In this document: positions 17,888 through 25,914 of the stretch, one piece after another | How the letters are laid out: each line of letters begins with the position of its first letter | How positions within the stretch are numbered: the stretch's first letter is position 1 | From: Sorlinia euscelidii | GTDB lineage: Bacteria; Pseudomonadota; Alphaproteobacteria; Acetobacterales; Acetobacteraceae | DNA length: 64,000 nt | Strand: one strand, 5' to 3' | NCBI RefSeq assembly: GCF_036452155.1 | Contig: NZ_JAWJZY010000001.1 | Made by a program: the position numbers and the translations under genes | The notes under the pieces: generated by a model | Told to the model about the DNA's origin: nothing | Database searches by the model: none | What the model saw: only the letters and a program-made list of their open reading frames with translations

Positions 17888-19201
17888 ATGAAAGTTTCTT
17901 CCGAAACGTCGGCATTGCCCAATCGGGACTCTGCCTCTTCCCGAAAGTCGACCATGTCGCGCGGGTTAACGGTGATGTTTGCGATCGCCAGCGGTATGAG
18001 CGTCGCGAACGTCTATTTTGCGCAGCCTCTGCTGGACACGTTGGCGCACGATTTTTCCATCAGCCGTGCTGTTGTCGGCGGTGTGGTGACCTCAACGCAG
18101 GTGGGTTGCGCTTTGGCCTTGTTGCTGTTGGTACCGCTCGGCGACCGCGTTGATCGTCGCCGGTTGATGGCATGGCAGTTGCTGGCGCTCGTCGGCGCGC
18201 TCATCGTCGTGGCCACGGCGCCGTCCACGCCGGTGCTGCTGGCCGGAATGCTGGCCGTCGGCATGCTTGGGACGGCAATGACGCAAGGTTTAATTGCCTA
18301 CGCGGCGAGTGCCGCGCTGCCTGAGGAGCAGGGGCAGGTTGTTGGCATGGTGCAGGGCGGCGTGTTCATCGGCTTGCTTCTGGCCCGCGTTTTTGCTGGC
18401 GGAATCAGCGACATCGCCGGTTGGCGCGGCGTATATGTCAGCTCCGCAATCCTCATGCTGGCGATCGCGCTTCCTTTGTGGCGGCGCTTGCCAGCTTTGT
18501 CGCGCGACCCGAATGCGCTGAGTTACCCCCGGCTGATCGCCTCAATGCTCACATTGCTGCGGCAGGACAAAGTGCTTCAGGTGCGCGGCATTCTGGCCCT
18601 TTTAATGTTTGCAGACTTCAATATTTTCTGGAGCGCACTCGTTTCGCCGTTAAGTGCCCCCCCTTATAATTTTCATCACACTGCAATCGGGGCCTTCGGG
18701 TTGGCGGGCGCGCTCGGCGCTTTGGCCGCCGCGCGCGCCGGGCATTTCGCCGACCGTGGCTATGCCCAATATACGAGTGCCGCAGCATTATTGATTTTAC
18801 TGGTTGCGTGGTGGCCGATATCGCTGTTGGGGCAATCCTTATGGGCTTTGGTGATTGGCATTGTGCTGCTCGATCTGGGTGGACAGGCCCTGCACGTCAC
18901 CAATCAGAGTCTGATCTTCCGCAACCGACCGGAGGCGAGCAGTCGGCTGGTCGGGCTCTATATGATATTTTACGCTGTCGGCAGCGGACTTGGCGCAATC
19001 AGCACGACGGTCACTTATGCGCATGCTGGCTGGCAGGGCGTCTGCGTCCTGGGCGCGGCGGTGAGCCTGCTGGCGCTGGCATTCTGGGGATCACCCGCCT
19101 CTTCGCGACCGGCCACAAATAAGGAAGAGGGGTCGCATCCTACCCCACCAGGATCCTGGTGGGGCGTCAATCTGATCGCTTCGGATGCCGATCTCCGTTA
19201 G
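17888..19201 (+). CDS. MFS transporter
   Basis: Inner-membrane transporter of 437 residues with 12 hydrophobic segments. The first reads FAIASGMSVANVYFAQPLLDTL, typical of the DHA1-like branch with YFxQPL. The loop after helix 2 is LGDRVDRRRLM, close to the MFS signature G-D-R-x-x-R-R. The ATG at 17888 is chosen over 12 further upstream codons. It is divergent from an HxlR regulator, a common arrangement for inducible efflux pumps. The last 35 residues are not membrane-like and include the translated 22-bp palindrome at 19143-19164, so the family-conserved part ends near residue 405. Substrate unknown. Confidence 0.87.
   Translation: MKVSSETSALPNRDSASSRKSTMSRGLTVMFAIASGMSVANVYFAQPLLDTLAHDFSISRAVVGGVVTSTQVGCALALLLLVPLGDRVDRRRLMAWQLLALVGALIVVATAPSTPVLLAGMLAVGMLGTAMTQGLIAYAASAALPEEQGQVVGMVQGGVFIGLLLARVFAGGISDIAGWRGVYVSSAILMLAIALPLWRRLPALSRDPNALSYPRLIASMLTLLRQDKVLQVRGILALLMFADFNIFWSALVSPLSAPPYNFHHTAIGAFGLAGALGALAAARAGHFADRGYAQYTSAAALLILLVAWWPISLLGQSLWALVIGIVLLDLGGQALHVTNQSLIFRNRPEASSRLVGLYMIFYAVGSGLGAISTTVTYAHAGWQGVCVLGAAVSLLALAFWGSPASSRPATNKEEGSHPTPPGSWWGVNLIASDADLR
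19143..19164. repeat. Perfect 22-bp palindrome in the MFS C-terminal tail
   Basis: CCCCACCAGGA followed directly by its reverse complement TCCTGGTGGGG, with a GGATCC centre. It lies inside the poorly conserved last codons of the MFS gene, 38 bases before the stop. As RNA it would need a loop from the centre, leaving about 9 bp of stem. It could be an attenuating hairpin or a dimer binding site. Confidence 0.6.
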
Positions 19202-19214
19202 AAGCCATCCCTTT

Positions 19215-19239
19215 AACGCGCAGTCTGAGGCTGCGCGTT
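19215..19239 (+). terminator. Terminator-like hairpin after MFS gene
   Basis: AACGCGCAG, 7-base loop TCTGAGG, CTGCGCGTT: perfect 9-bp stem starting 14 bases after the MFS stop. The following sequence (CTGCGTTTC) is only weakly T-rich. Confidence 0.6.
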
Positions 19240-19480
19240 CTGCGTTTCAGAGGGCGGTCACCCTCCACGCTGAGATAAAATATGGCCGCCCAGCAGCCAT
19301 CGCCACCACGGCGCGACATGATTCGGAGCTAAGCCGAACCCGCATCCTCAGGGCGATCCCGTCCTTCAGGCGATTTTTGTGCGCATTCTGTCCTTCGTGG
19401 CCCCATACTATAAGCGTGGCTCCATCGCCGCGTCGTTGATTTCGGAGTTGGCCTTTCGGATGAGGAGAGCGCTCCAAAAA
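19240..19480 (-). pseudogene. Possible decayed transposase tail (IS5-like), uncertain
   Basis: Reading the minus strand between the MFS hairpin and the ahpF terminator gives a short frame with RLKD followed by IALR and, later, VVAMAAGRPYFISA. This loosely recalls the C-terminal RLKDWRRIALRYD...ALAATVIFW pattern of IS5-group transposases common in acetic acid bacteria. Key residues are lost, the frame is broken and no terminal repeats are visible. It may be chance. Confidence 0.2.
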
Positions 19481-19502
19481 GAAACGGCCCTTTCGGGGCC
19501 GC
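19475..19502 (-). terminator. Rho-independent terminator of ahpCF
   Basis: On the minus strand CGGCCCC, loop GAAA, GGGCCG is followed by TTTCTTTTTGG, giving a stable stem and U-rich tail 16 bases after the ahpF stop. Confidence 0.85.
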
Positions 19503-19517
19503 TTTTCCGCCGCTCTT

Positions 19518-21122
19518 TCATGCGATGCTCTTAAGCCAGAGCAGCTTCTTTCTGACGCGTTGCCGCGGGGTCCGGCGTGCGGATAAGGTAATCAAACGCC
19601 CTAAAGCCGCTTTCGCACCCTCCCCCACCGCGATGACAATCTGTTTATAAGGCGTCGTTGTGGCATCACCCGCGGCGAAAATACCGGGGACGGATGTCGC
19701 GCCATGCACATCAACGATGATTTCACCCTGGGGATTCAGGGAGAGCGTGTTGCCGAGCCAGCCTGTATTGGGCAGCAAGCCGATTTGGATGAAAACTCCC
19801 GAAACGGGCAGCGTGACATCCTGGCCGGACGCATCTCGATAGGTCAATTGCTCAACCGTCTCACCATTACCCGTAATGGATTGCGTCAATGCCTCCATCT
19901 TGATGTCGACATTCGGCATGGAGCGCAATTTATCCTGCAGAACCTTGTCCGCTTTAAGTTGCGCGCTGCGTTGCAACAGGGTCACGTGGCTGACGATCCC
20001 GGCCAGATCAATCGCCGCTTCGACACCGCTATTCCCACCACCGATCACAGCAACACGCTTGCCTTTATAGAAAGGACCATCACAATGCGGGCAGAACGCA
20101 ACCCCCTTTGTGAGATATTCAGTCTCACCCGTCACATTGAGGTGACGCCAATGTGCGCCTGTTGCAAGGATAATGGTGCGTGAGGACAGAAGCACATCCC
20201 CACTCAGGGCGATCTGGTGGTAAGCGCCCGGATTTGACGCGGGAATAAGCCGCTCCGCCTTCTGGCCGGAAATGATTTCCACTTCATAAGCGCGTACGTG
20301 GGCTTCAAACTGAGCGGATAATTTCGGGCCATCCGTTTCCGGGATCGAGATATAATTTTCAATGCCCGCTGTTTCCATGACCTGACCGCCGAAGCGATCC
20401 GCGATGATGCCCGTCCTCAGGCCCTTGCGTGCCGCGTAAATCGCGGCCGCGGCGCCGGCAGGGCCGCCGCCGATGATCAGCACATCGAAAGGCGCCGCAT
20501 CCTTATATTGTTGCGCGGCTTTCGCCGGCGCTGCAACATCAAGCTTGGCCAGAATTTCCATCGCATCCATACGCCCGGAGGCGAAGGGGGCACCATTCAG
20601 CTCAATCTGCGGCACGGACATGATGTTCTTGCGCGTCACTTCGTCCTGAAAAAGCGCGCCATCGACAATCACATGTTTGAAGGCAGGGTTGAGGACACAC
20701 ATCGCATTGATCGCCTGCACCACTTCCGGGCAGTTCTGGCAAGAAAGCGAAATGTACGTCGTGAATTGGAAATCGCCCTTCAGATCGCGAATCTGCGCAA
20801 TCGTCGACTCCGGCAATTTGACAGGAACACCACCCACCTGAAGCACGGCGAGGACGAAAGACGTCAGTTCATGCCCCATCGGGATGGCAGCGAAATGAAT
20901 GGACGCTGTCCCATCCTGCGCAGCGACAGAGAAGGAAGGCCGACGATCCCACCCACCATCTTCATGCACCGCGATGTTATCGGACAAAGCGGCGCATTCC
21001 GTCAGGAACTGCCTCATCTTTGACGCGGCGTCGCTTTCATCAAGGGATGCACGCAAGGTAACGGGCGTTTCGATTTTCTGAAAAACATCCCGTAATTGCG
21101 ATTTGAGGGTTTCTTCAAGCAT
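19518..21122 (-). CDS. ahpF: Alkyl hydroperoxide reductase subunit F
   Basis: AhpF moves electrons from NADH through FAD and two disulfide centres to the peroxiredoxin AhpC. The 534-residue product has the N-terminal double-thioredoxin-fold domain with Cys128-x2-Cys131 (SCQNCPEVV). A thioredoxin-reductase-like part follows: FAD motif LIIGGGPAGAAAAIYAARKG, redox CPHC in GVAFCPHCDGPFYKGK, NAD motif VIGGGNSGVEAAIDLAG, and GIFAAGDATTTPYKQ near the end. Length and layout match AhpF (about 520). It follows ahpC in the same direction with a 58-base gap, so both form one peroxide-defence operon opposite oxyR. Confidence 0.97.
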   Translation of the reverse strand: MLEETLKSQLRDVFQKIETPVTLRASLDESDAASKMRQFLTECAALSDNIAVHEDGGWDRRPSFSVAAQDGTASIHFAAIPMGHELTSFVLAVLQVGGVPVKLPESTIAQIRDLKGDFQFTTYISLSCQNCPEVVQAINAMCVLNPAFKHVIVDGALFQDEVTRKNIMSVPQIELNGAPFASGRMDAMEILAKLDVAAPAKAAQQYKDAAPFDVLIIGGGPAGAAAAIYAARKGLRTGIIADRFGGQVMETAGIENYISIPETDGPKLSAQFEAHVRAYEVEIISGQKAERLIPASNPGAYHQIALSGDVLLSSRTIILATGAHWRHLNVTGETEYLTKGVAFCPHCDGPFYKGKRVAVIGGGNSGVEAAIDLAGIVSHVTLLQRSAQLKADKVLQDKLRSMPNVDIKMEALTQSITGNGETVEQLTYRDASGQDVTLPVSGVFIQIGLLPNTGWLGNTLSLNPQGEIIVDVHGATSVPGIFAAGDATTTPYKQIVIAVGEGAKAALGRLITLSARRTPRQRVRKKLLWLKSIA

Positions 21123-21180
21123 TCATACCTCCTCTGCCGATCCTGCATGGGGCGCGGCACTTTCACCGCGCCCCCAAGCC

Positions 21181-21744
21181 TCAGATCTTGCCGACAAGAT
21201 CCAATGAGGGTTTCAGGGTCTCACCACCCTCTTTCCATTTCGCGGGGCAGACTTCACCCGGGTGCGACGCGACATATTGCGCGGCCTGCACCTTCTCGAT
21301 CAGCTCTTCCGCCTTGCGGCCGACGCCACCGGGGGTGATCTCAATATATTGGATGCGCCCTTCCGGATCGATCAGGAAGGTGCCACGATCTGCAAGGCCT
21401 GCTTCCTCAATCATCACGTCAAAATTGCGTGAGATCTGGCCTGTCGGGTCCGCCAGCATCGGGAATTTGATTTTGCCGATCGCCGGTGATGTTTCATGCC
21501 AGGATTTATGGGTAAAGTGTTTATCCGTCGACACAGAATAAATCTCGACACCGAGTTTCTGGAATGTCGCGTAGTTCTCAGCGAGATCTTCCAGCTCCGT
21601 CGGGCAGACGAAGGTAAAGTCCGCCGGGTAGAAGAAAATGACGGACCATTTGCCCCTGAGGGCCTTATCCGTGACCTTTGTGAACTGTCCATTATGGAAA
21701 GCGTCGGTCTCAAACGGTTTGATGACTGAATTGATGCGCGGCAT
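21181..21744 (-). CDS. ahpC: Alkyl hydroperoxide reductase subunit C (peroxiredoxin)
   Basis: AhpC is a typical 2-Cys peroxiredoxin that reduces hydrogen peroxide and organic peroxides in the cytoplasm. The 187-residue product has the peroxidatic Cys47 in FTFVCPTELEDLAENY, the GGLG-region equivalent AGLADRGTFLIDPEGRIQ, and the resolving Cys in SHPGEVCPAKW near residue 166. Residues around the active site (Pro40, Thr44 and the later Arg) are conserved. It is first in the ahpC-ahpF operon and divergent from oxyR with a 142-base shared control region, so peroxide induction through OxyR is expected. Confidence 0.98.
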   Translation of the reverse strand: MPRINSVIKPFETDAFHNGQFTKVTDKALRGKWSVIFFYPADFTFVCPTELEDLAENYATFQKLGVEIYSVSTDKHFTHKSWHETSPAIGKIKFPMLADPTGQISRNFDVMIEEAGLADRGTFLIDPEGRIQYIEITPGGVGRKAEELIEKVQAAQYVASHPGEVCPAKWKEGGETLKPSLDLVGKI

Positions 21745-21886
21745 ATTTTTGCTCCCTTAAACACGTTATCGTTGTTTAACGACCCTTTCATCCCACGTCT
21801 GGATAGGGTTGGGAAACAGTTTATATCGATGAGTTTAATAGACAAAACCGTTTGTAAATAATTTTAAATAGATGTAACCTGTCAGT
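21745..21886. promoter_or_regulatory. ahpC-oxyR divergent control region
   Basis: A 142-base A/T-rich stretch between the start codons of ahpC and oxyR. By family knowledge OxyR should bind here, repressing itself and activating ahpC. I did not resolve a specific ATAG-type OxyR site by eye, so only the region is called. Confidence 0.5.
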
Positions 21887-22807
21887 ATGACTTACATGAC
21901 GCTCTCCGGACTTTCCCTGCGCGATATTGAATATATCGTGGCTGTCGATGACCTGCGGAATTTCTCCCGCGCTGCTGAACGCTGCGGCGTCAGCCAGGCG
22001 GGATTGTCCGAGCAGGTGCGCAAGCTGGAAGCTTTCCTCAATGTCCAGCTTTTTGAGCGCACACGCCGTCATGTCGCGCCCACGCCGGATGGGGCGCGAA
22101 TCATCCATTCCGCGCGCCATGTCGTGGCGGCCGCCCGCGCCATGGTGGAAATGGCGCGCTCCCTTGATGGACCATTGGAAGGTATTTTGCGCATCGGGGT
22201 CATCGCGACACTCGGCCCTTATTATGTTCCGCGCCTGATCCCCTTGATCCGAAAGAAATACCCTCAGCTTCAGCTGCAATTAACGGAGGGCCTAACCGAT
22301 AGATTGCTGGAGAAGCTGGCGCAGACAGAGCTGGATATTGTCCTCGCCGCCCTCCCCTGCGATCAGACGAATCTTCAATCCCTGCCGCTTTTCCATGAGC
22401 CTTTTGAGGCGGTTTTCCCTAAAAATCATCCTTTGGCGCGCAAGCAGCGCATCGACATCAACAGTTTACGCGGTGACGACCTTCTTCTGCTTGAAGACGG
22501 GCATTGCCTACGCGACCAGGCCCTCTCCCTCTGTCATTCTTCCGGCGGGGAAAATCGTCGCCTCGCCACCAGCCTAGAGATGTTGTGGCATATGATTGGT
22601 GCCGGGGAAGGTTATTCTTTGATTCCGAAACTGGCCTTGCAACATCGGACAGAATGGGAAGGCTTGATTGCCTGCCTTCCCTTGTCGGAAGGTGGCCGCC
22701 AGATTGGCATGGTCTGGCGTGCGTCAGACCCGCGACAACAGGCCTTCATGGAGTTTGGGGCCTTCCTGCGGCAGCACATCCCGGAGGGCTGCCAGAAAGT
22801 CGCCTGA
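21887..22807 (+). CDS. oxyR: Hydrogen-peroxide sensor OxyR (LysR family)
   Basis: LysR-type activator of 306 residues. The N-terminal helix-turn-helix is typical (LRDIEYIVAVDDLRNFSRAAERCGVSQAGLSEQVRKLE). The C-terminal sensor domain carries the two redox cysteines in the OxyR context LEDGHCLRDQALSLC, spaced 9 apart as in the Cys199/Cys208 pair of the E. coli protein. These form a disulfide on peroxide exposure. The position opposite ahpC supports the assignment. A second Met at codon 4 could be the real start. Confidence 0.95.
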   Translation: MTYMTLSGLSLRDIEYIVAVDDLRNFSRAAERCGVSQAGLSEQVRKLEAFLNVQLFERTRRHVAPTPDGARIIHSARHVVAAARAMVEMARSLDGPLEGILRIGVIATLGPYYVPRLIPLIRKKYPQLQLQLTEGLTDRLLEKLAQTELDIVLAALPCDQTNLQSLPLFHEPFEAVFPKNHPLARKQRIDINSLRGDDLLLLEDGHCLRDQALSLCHSSGGENRRLATSLEMLWHMIGAGEGYSLIPKLALQHRTEWEGLIACLPLSEGGRQIGMVWRASDPRQQAFMEFGAFLRQHIPEGCQKVA

Positions 22808-22856
22808 GAAGGAACGCGAAACGCCTGGCTGAGGGAGTTGCCTGGCCATCTCGGAC

Positions 22857-23500
22857 TTAGAATAACCAGCTCCAAAAACCATGTTCCTTGAGGGACTCAC
22901 GACATTGGGCAAATTGGCGTCGATATCGCGCGGCGCGTCCACCGACATTACGCGCCACACGCATCAACCATGATTTTCGGCGATATGTGCCTTTCTGATA
23001 ACCGCCCCACCCCTCATGATAGGCAAGATATTGGCGGCGCGCGTCATAGACAGGCACGTGATTAATGCGACGCGTCTCCGTCACATACCAATTAATGAAT
23101 TTGAGCGAGTCCTCAAAATCTTCCCGGCTGCCACTTGTATCTTTCGCCCGCTCATAATCCGCCCATGCGCCGTTCTGCGCCTGGGGGTAACCATAAGCCG
23201 ATGTGATGTGCCCCCACGGGATTACCCATAAAAAATAGGTGCGTTGCGTGTGGAGGTTACTATGGAAGCCTGATTCCTGATGGATAATGGCCATCGGTAC
23301 GTTAAGCGGCACACCTGATTTCTTCTCCTGCCTTATCGCCGCCCGATACCAGCTGCGTTTCTCCTTGAAAATCGCACAGATATTTTCCGGGTGGGAGGGA
23401 GGAGATGGCACGCAGCCCGTCAGTAAAAGAAAAACGACGCCGAGGCAGGCGGGCCACGCGCCTTGCCTGAAAAGAGGGCGGCCGTTGAAAATTGATACAT
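22857..23500 (-). CDS. Lytic transglycosylase-like lipoprotein (N-terminus interrupted)
   Basis: Predicted outer-membrane-anchored enzyme that cleaves peptidoglycan glycan strands. An intact frame from a GTG at 23411 has the SLT motif AIIHQESGF (catalytic Glu) and later ITSAYGYPQAQNGAW and WYVTETRR, about 184 residues. Directly upstream in the same frame lies VVFLLLTGC, a perfect lipobox with no start codon. An ATG at 23500 in another frame joins it if one base is added at the A4 run 23470-23473 (plus strand). I therefore extend the gene to 23500 and read the break as a probable undercall. The alternative is a leaderless start at 23411. It converges on oxyR. Confidence 0.75.
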
Positions 23501-23655
23501 GTCGACCCGACCCTGTTATGGCTGGATCTCCTCATTGGACGTGCAGGGAATGCTCTTATCCGACACGTCGAGCCGGAATTTGTCAATCCTGCAGCGCGTC
23601 AAGTCAGGCCGGCATCAAGTTGAATCTCGCTCGGCCCCAGCATGCAGCAAGGTTG

Positions 23656-23814
23656 TTACGATCGGGGGATTGGCCAGAAAAAATGGATCCCTGCCCATAT
23701 GGCGATCAATGCCAGCGCCATGACGACGAGAAGCGTGTAACTTGGCGCGCGGGGCGGGCCATCATCCGGAGGGATGTCAGGCGGGTTGCGGAAAAGATGT
23801 TTGAGGTCTGACAT
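23656..23814 (-). CDS. Small single-span membrane protein downstream of thyX
   Basis: A 52-residue product (MSDLKHLFRNPPDIPPDD...) with a proline-rich polar head and one membrane helix (SYTLLVVMALALIAIWAGIHFF). It starts 7 bases after the thyX stop on the same strand, and an AAGGTGG lies upstream of the ATG, so it is probably cotranscribed. Function unknown. Its small size leaves some doubt, but the helix and spacing favour a real gene. Confidence 0.6.
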   Translation of the reverse strand: MSDLKHLFRNPPDIPPDDGPPRAPSYTLLVVMALALIAIWAGIHFFWPIPRS

Positions 23815-23821
23815 CTCCCGG

Positions 23822-24730
23822 TCAGCCACCTTGCAATGCGTCCTGCATCTCCTGCCATTCCCGCTTTGACAGACCGGAATTCTCAACCGTCACCGCCTCA
23901 CCCTGTAATTGTCGTCTCAGAACGGAGAGCATGGAGGCGGAGAACATATAGGCGCCGACGCGGTAATCCTTGAAAGCCTCGGCGGTTTTGGGAACCCACG
24001 CCTTAAGAATCTCCATCATGACTTCCGCATAAGCCCGGATCTCATATTGCGCATGTGCATCAACCCGAAGGCTGAGGAAGTGCATGAGATTATTGAGGTC
24101 AATTTTCCAATACCATTGGGTATATGTGTTGAGCGTCAAATTCATCCGGGCCAGCTCACGCGCAACATTGAGGCCGTCCGGATCGAGCATTTCCTCATAG
24201 TGGGCGTAACAACGCTGCGCGTCCTCACGCAGAATATCGAGCACTTTTGCCGCCTGATCCGGCGGAAGCACCTCCCCACGCCCCTGACGATTGACCTTGC
24301 TTTGCTGCGCAAGCTGATCCGGCGCGGGAATATAGAATTCCCGGTCAAGAATGGAGTATCGCGCGGAATATTCATTGACGTTGGCGGTACGATGGCGAAT
24401 CCATTGTCGCGCGATGAAGACCGGCAATTTGATGTGAAATTTGATTTCACACATCTCAAATGGCGTCGAATGGCGATGCCGCATGAGGTAGCGGATCAGG
24501 CCCTTATCTTCATGCACCTTCTTCGTACCGCGCCCGTAAGAGACGCGCGCCGCCTGTACGATCGCCGAATCATCACCCATATAATCGATCACGCGCACGA
24601 AGCCGTGATCAAGCGCAGGAAAGGGTTTAAAGAGGATTGCCTCCAATGCCGCGACGCTGGGCCGGAGCGTTTCGGAGGGCGCGCATCGTAGCGCTTCAAT
24701 CTCGGCGATTTGTTCGGGAGAAAGTGCCAT
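23822..24730 (-). CDS. thyX: FAD-dependent thymidylate synthase ThyX
   Basis: ThyX makes dTMP from dUMP using methylenetetrahydrofolate and reduced FAD, the flavin-dependent route that replaces ThyA. The 302-residue product has the ThyX motif in FIARQWIRHRTANVNEYSARY (RHRTxxxNEYSxR), RYLMRHRHSTPFEMCEIKF for nucleotide/FAD binding, and later NLTLNTYTQWYWKIDLNNLMHFLSLR. Length is slightly above the average because of an N-terminal 45-residue lead typical of alphaproteobacterial ThyX. It is followed by a small membrane-protein gene. ssrA starts on the other strand about 100 bases upstream. Confidence 0.97.
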   Translation of the reverse strand: MALSPEQIAEIEALRCAPSETLRPSVAALEAILFKPFPALDHGFVRVIDYMGDDSAIVQAARVSYGRGTKKVHEDKGLIRYLMRHRHSTPFEMCEIKFHIKLPVFIARQWIRHRTANVNEYSARYSILDREFYIPAPDQLAQQSKVNRQGRGEVLPPDQAAKVLDILREDAQRCYAHYEEMLDPDGLNVARELARMNLTLNTYTQWYWKIDLNNLMHFLSLRVDAHAQYEIRAYAEVMMEILKAWVPKTAEAFKDYRVGAYMFSASMLSVLRRQLQGEAVTVENSGLSKREWQEMQDALQGG

Positions 24731-24824
24731 GACATCACGCTACACGGTTTTTGCTCGATGACCAATATCATACCATCACATCCACCGGATTTTTAGGGGC
24801 GCGTCTGACGCAGGCGCATCGTGC

Positions 24825-24853
24825 TTGTGTTTCGCATATCGAACATTTATAAT
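24825..24853 (+). promoter_or_regulatory. Sigma-70 type promoter of ssrA
   Basis: TTGTGT (24825-24830), 17-base spacer, perfect TATAAT (24848-24853). Transcription would begin near 24860, at the 5' side of the tmRNA acceptor segment. Confidence 0.8.
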
Positions 24854-24859
24854 CGTCTC

Positions 24860-24946
24860 GCCGGAGGGGAAACCCTTGGCTATGGCGATAAACGGTAAGT
24901 GGAATAATCGTTACGGACCCGGGGGCAGTGCCCGGCGTCTCCACCA
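24860..24946 (+). ncRNA. ssrA: tmRNA acceptor piece (permuted ssrA)
   Basis: 3'-terminal part of tmRNA, placed first in the gene as in alphaproteobacteria. It ends with an encoded CCA at 24944-24946. The seven bases CGTCTCC before ACCA pair with GGGGACG at the start of the coding piece to form the alanine-type acceptor stem. The third pair is G-U, the identity element of alanyl-tRNA synthetase. Just upstream is a T-arm (CCGGG, 7-base loop GGCAGTG, CCCGG). The 5' end is approximate. Confidence 0.88.
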
Positions 24947-24971
24947 TATCAGCCGCCTCTCCGCGGCCAAT

Positions 24972-25140
24972 GGGGACGAAACAGTCTCGACGTGCGTGGT
25001 AAAGACTTGTCTTTTGCTCGGCATTGTACCGCCGTTATCGGGCTAACTTACAAGTGCCAATGACAACTCAAAGGTGCTCGCTGTCGCTGCATAAGCGATA
25101 AGCGCGGTTCGGGAGGCACCGGGCAACAGAAGCCTCCCAC
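24972..25140 (+). ncRNA. ssrA: tmRNA coding piece with degradation-tag frame (permuted ssrA)
   Basis: Begins GGGGACG (partner of the acceptor piece) after a 25-base spacer that is presumably cut out. The tag frame starts at GCC 25056 and ends TAA 25092-25094, coding ANDNSKVLAVAA. It keeps the ANDN start bound by SspB and the hydrophobic AVAA end recognised by ClpXP. With the tRNA-donated alanine the full tag would begin AANDN. A hairpin GGGAGGC/GCCTCCC (25111-25138) closes the piece. sspB follows at 25230. Together they form the trans-translation rescue and tag-delivery system. Confidence 0.93.
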
Positions 25141-25229
25141 AATCAGGTGACTTAACAAATGGGTTGCCTTTGGTGTAAGGTGGCCCCGTCCTTTACTGGC
25201 TCAAGATAAGACGACATGGGCAACCTGCA

Positions 25230-25769
25230 ATGAGCGATTTTTCCGACGATAATGGCCAGGGCGACCTGCCGACGAGCCTCCTCCCCTATGATAAATGGCT
25301 GGAGGACTCCTACCGCGAGGTCATGATACGCGCCCTTGAATTCGCACAGGCCAACGGGTTGCCGGGTGAGCATCATTTCTACATCGCTTTCCAGACGGAT
25401 GACCCGCGCGTCGACATCCCCGCAGCGCTTCGCGCTCAATATCCAAAAGAAATGACGATTGTCCTGCAACATCAATTCTGGGACCTCAACGTTGATCGGG
25501 CGGCACACCGCCTCACGGTCGGACTCTCCTTTGGTGGTGTCGCCAGCAAATTATCGATCCCATTCGGCGCGATCACCGGCTTCACCGACCCCTCCGTCGG
25601 CGTCGCATTGGGCTTCCAACCGGTTGCACCGTCGGATATTCAACCGGTTGCGGATTTAACGTCTGAGGCAGCGCCGGAAAATAAAGCGGCAGAAGCCGCA
25701 ACGGCAGCCAGTGATGGAGATGCGCGGATTGTTCGGCTGGATGCGTTCCGCAAACGTCCCACGCCGTAG
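25230..25769 (+). CDS. sspB: ClpXP adaptor protein SspB (alpha type)
   Basis: SspB binds ssrA-tagged proteins and delivers them to the ClpXP protease. The 179-residue product has the alphaproteobacterial SspB start (LLPYDKWLEDSYREVMIRALEFA), the peptide-binding core HHFYIAFQTDDPRVDIPAALRAQYPKEMTIVLQHQFWDL cited here as pattern only, and the barrel strand SFGGVASKLSIPF. A flexible Ala/Glu-rich linker leads to a short C-terminal tail, VRLDAFRKR, expected to be the ClpX-docking end. It lies 90 bases after the tmRNA coding piece, a functionally fitting neighbourhood. Confidence 0.96.
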   Translation: MSDFSDDNGQGDLPTSLLPYDKWLEDSYREVMIRALEFAQANGLPGEHHFYIAFQTDDPRVDIPAALRAQYPKEMTIVLQHQFWDLNVDRAAHRLTVGLSFGGVASKLSIPFGAITGFTDPSVGVALGFQPVAPSDIQPVADLTSEAAPENKAAEAATAASDGDARIVRLDAFRKRPTP

Positions 25770-25914
25770 CGCGTATTCCTCACAAGAGGTGTTGCGCGTA
25801 TAACACTCCGTCGCGTCGCGCCTGGCCTGAAACGGGAATGCGGCCTGGAGCCATTCGGGACGCGGCCTTTGGAATGAAAGACGCGCGCACTCATCGCCGT
25901 CCAGGAGTGATAAG

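Noticed and set aside
23909..24691. Long open frame of 260 codons on the plus strand
   Set aside because: It is antisense to thyX, whose motifs are unmistakable; no family match in this frame.
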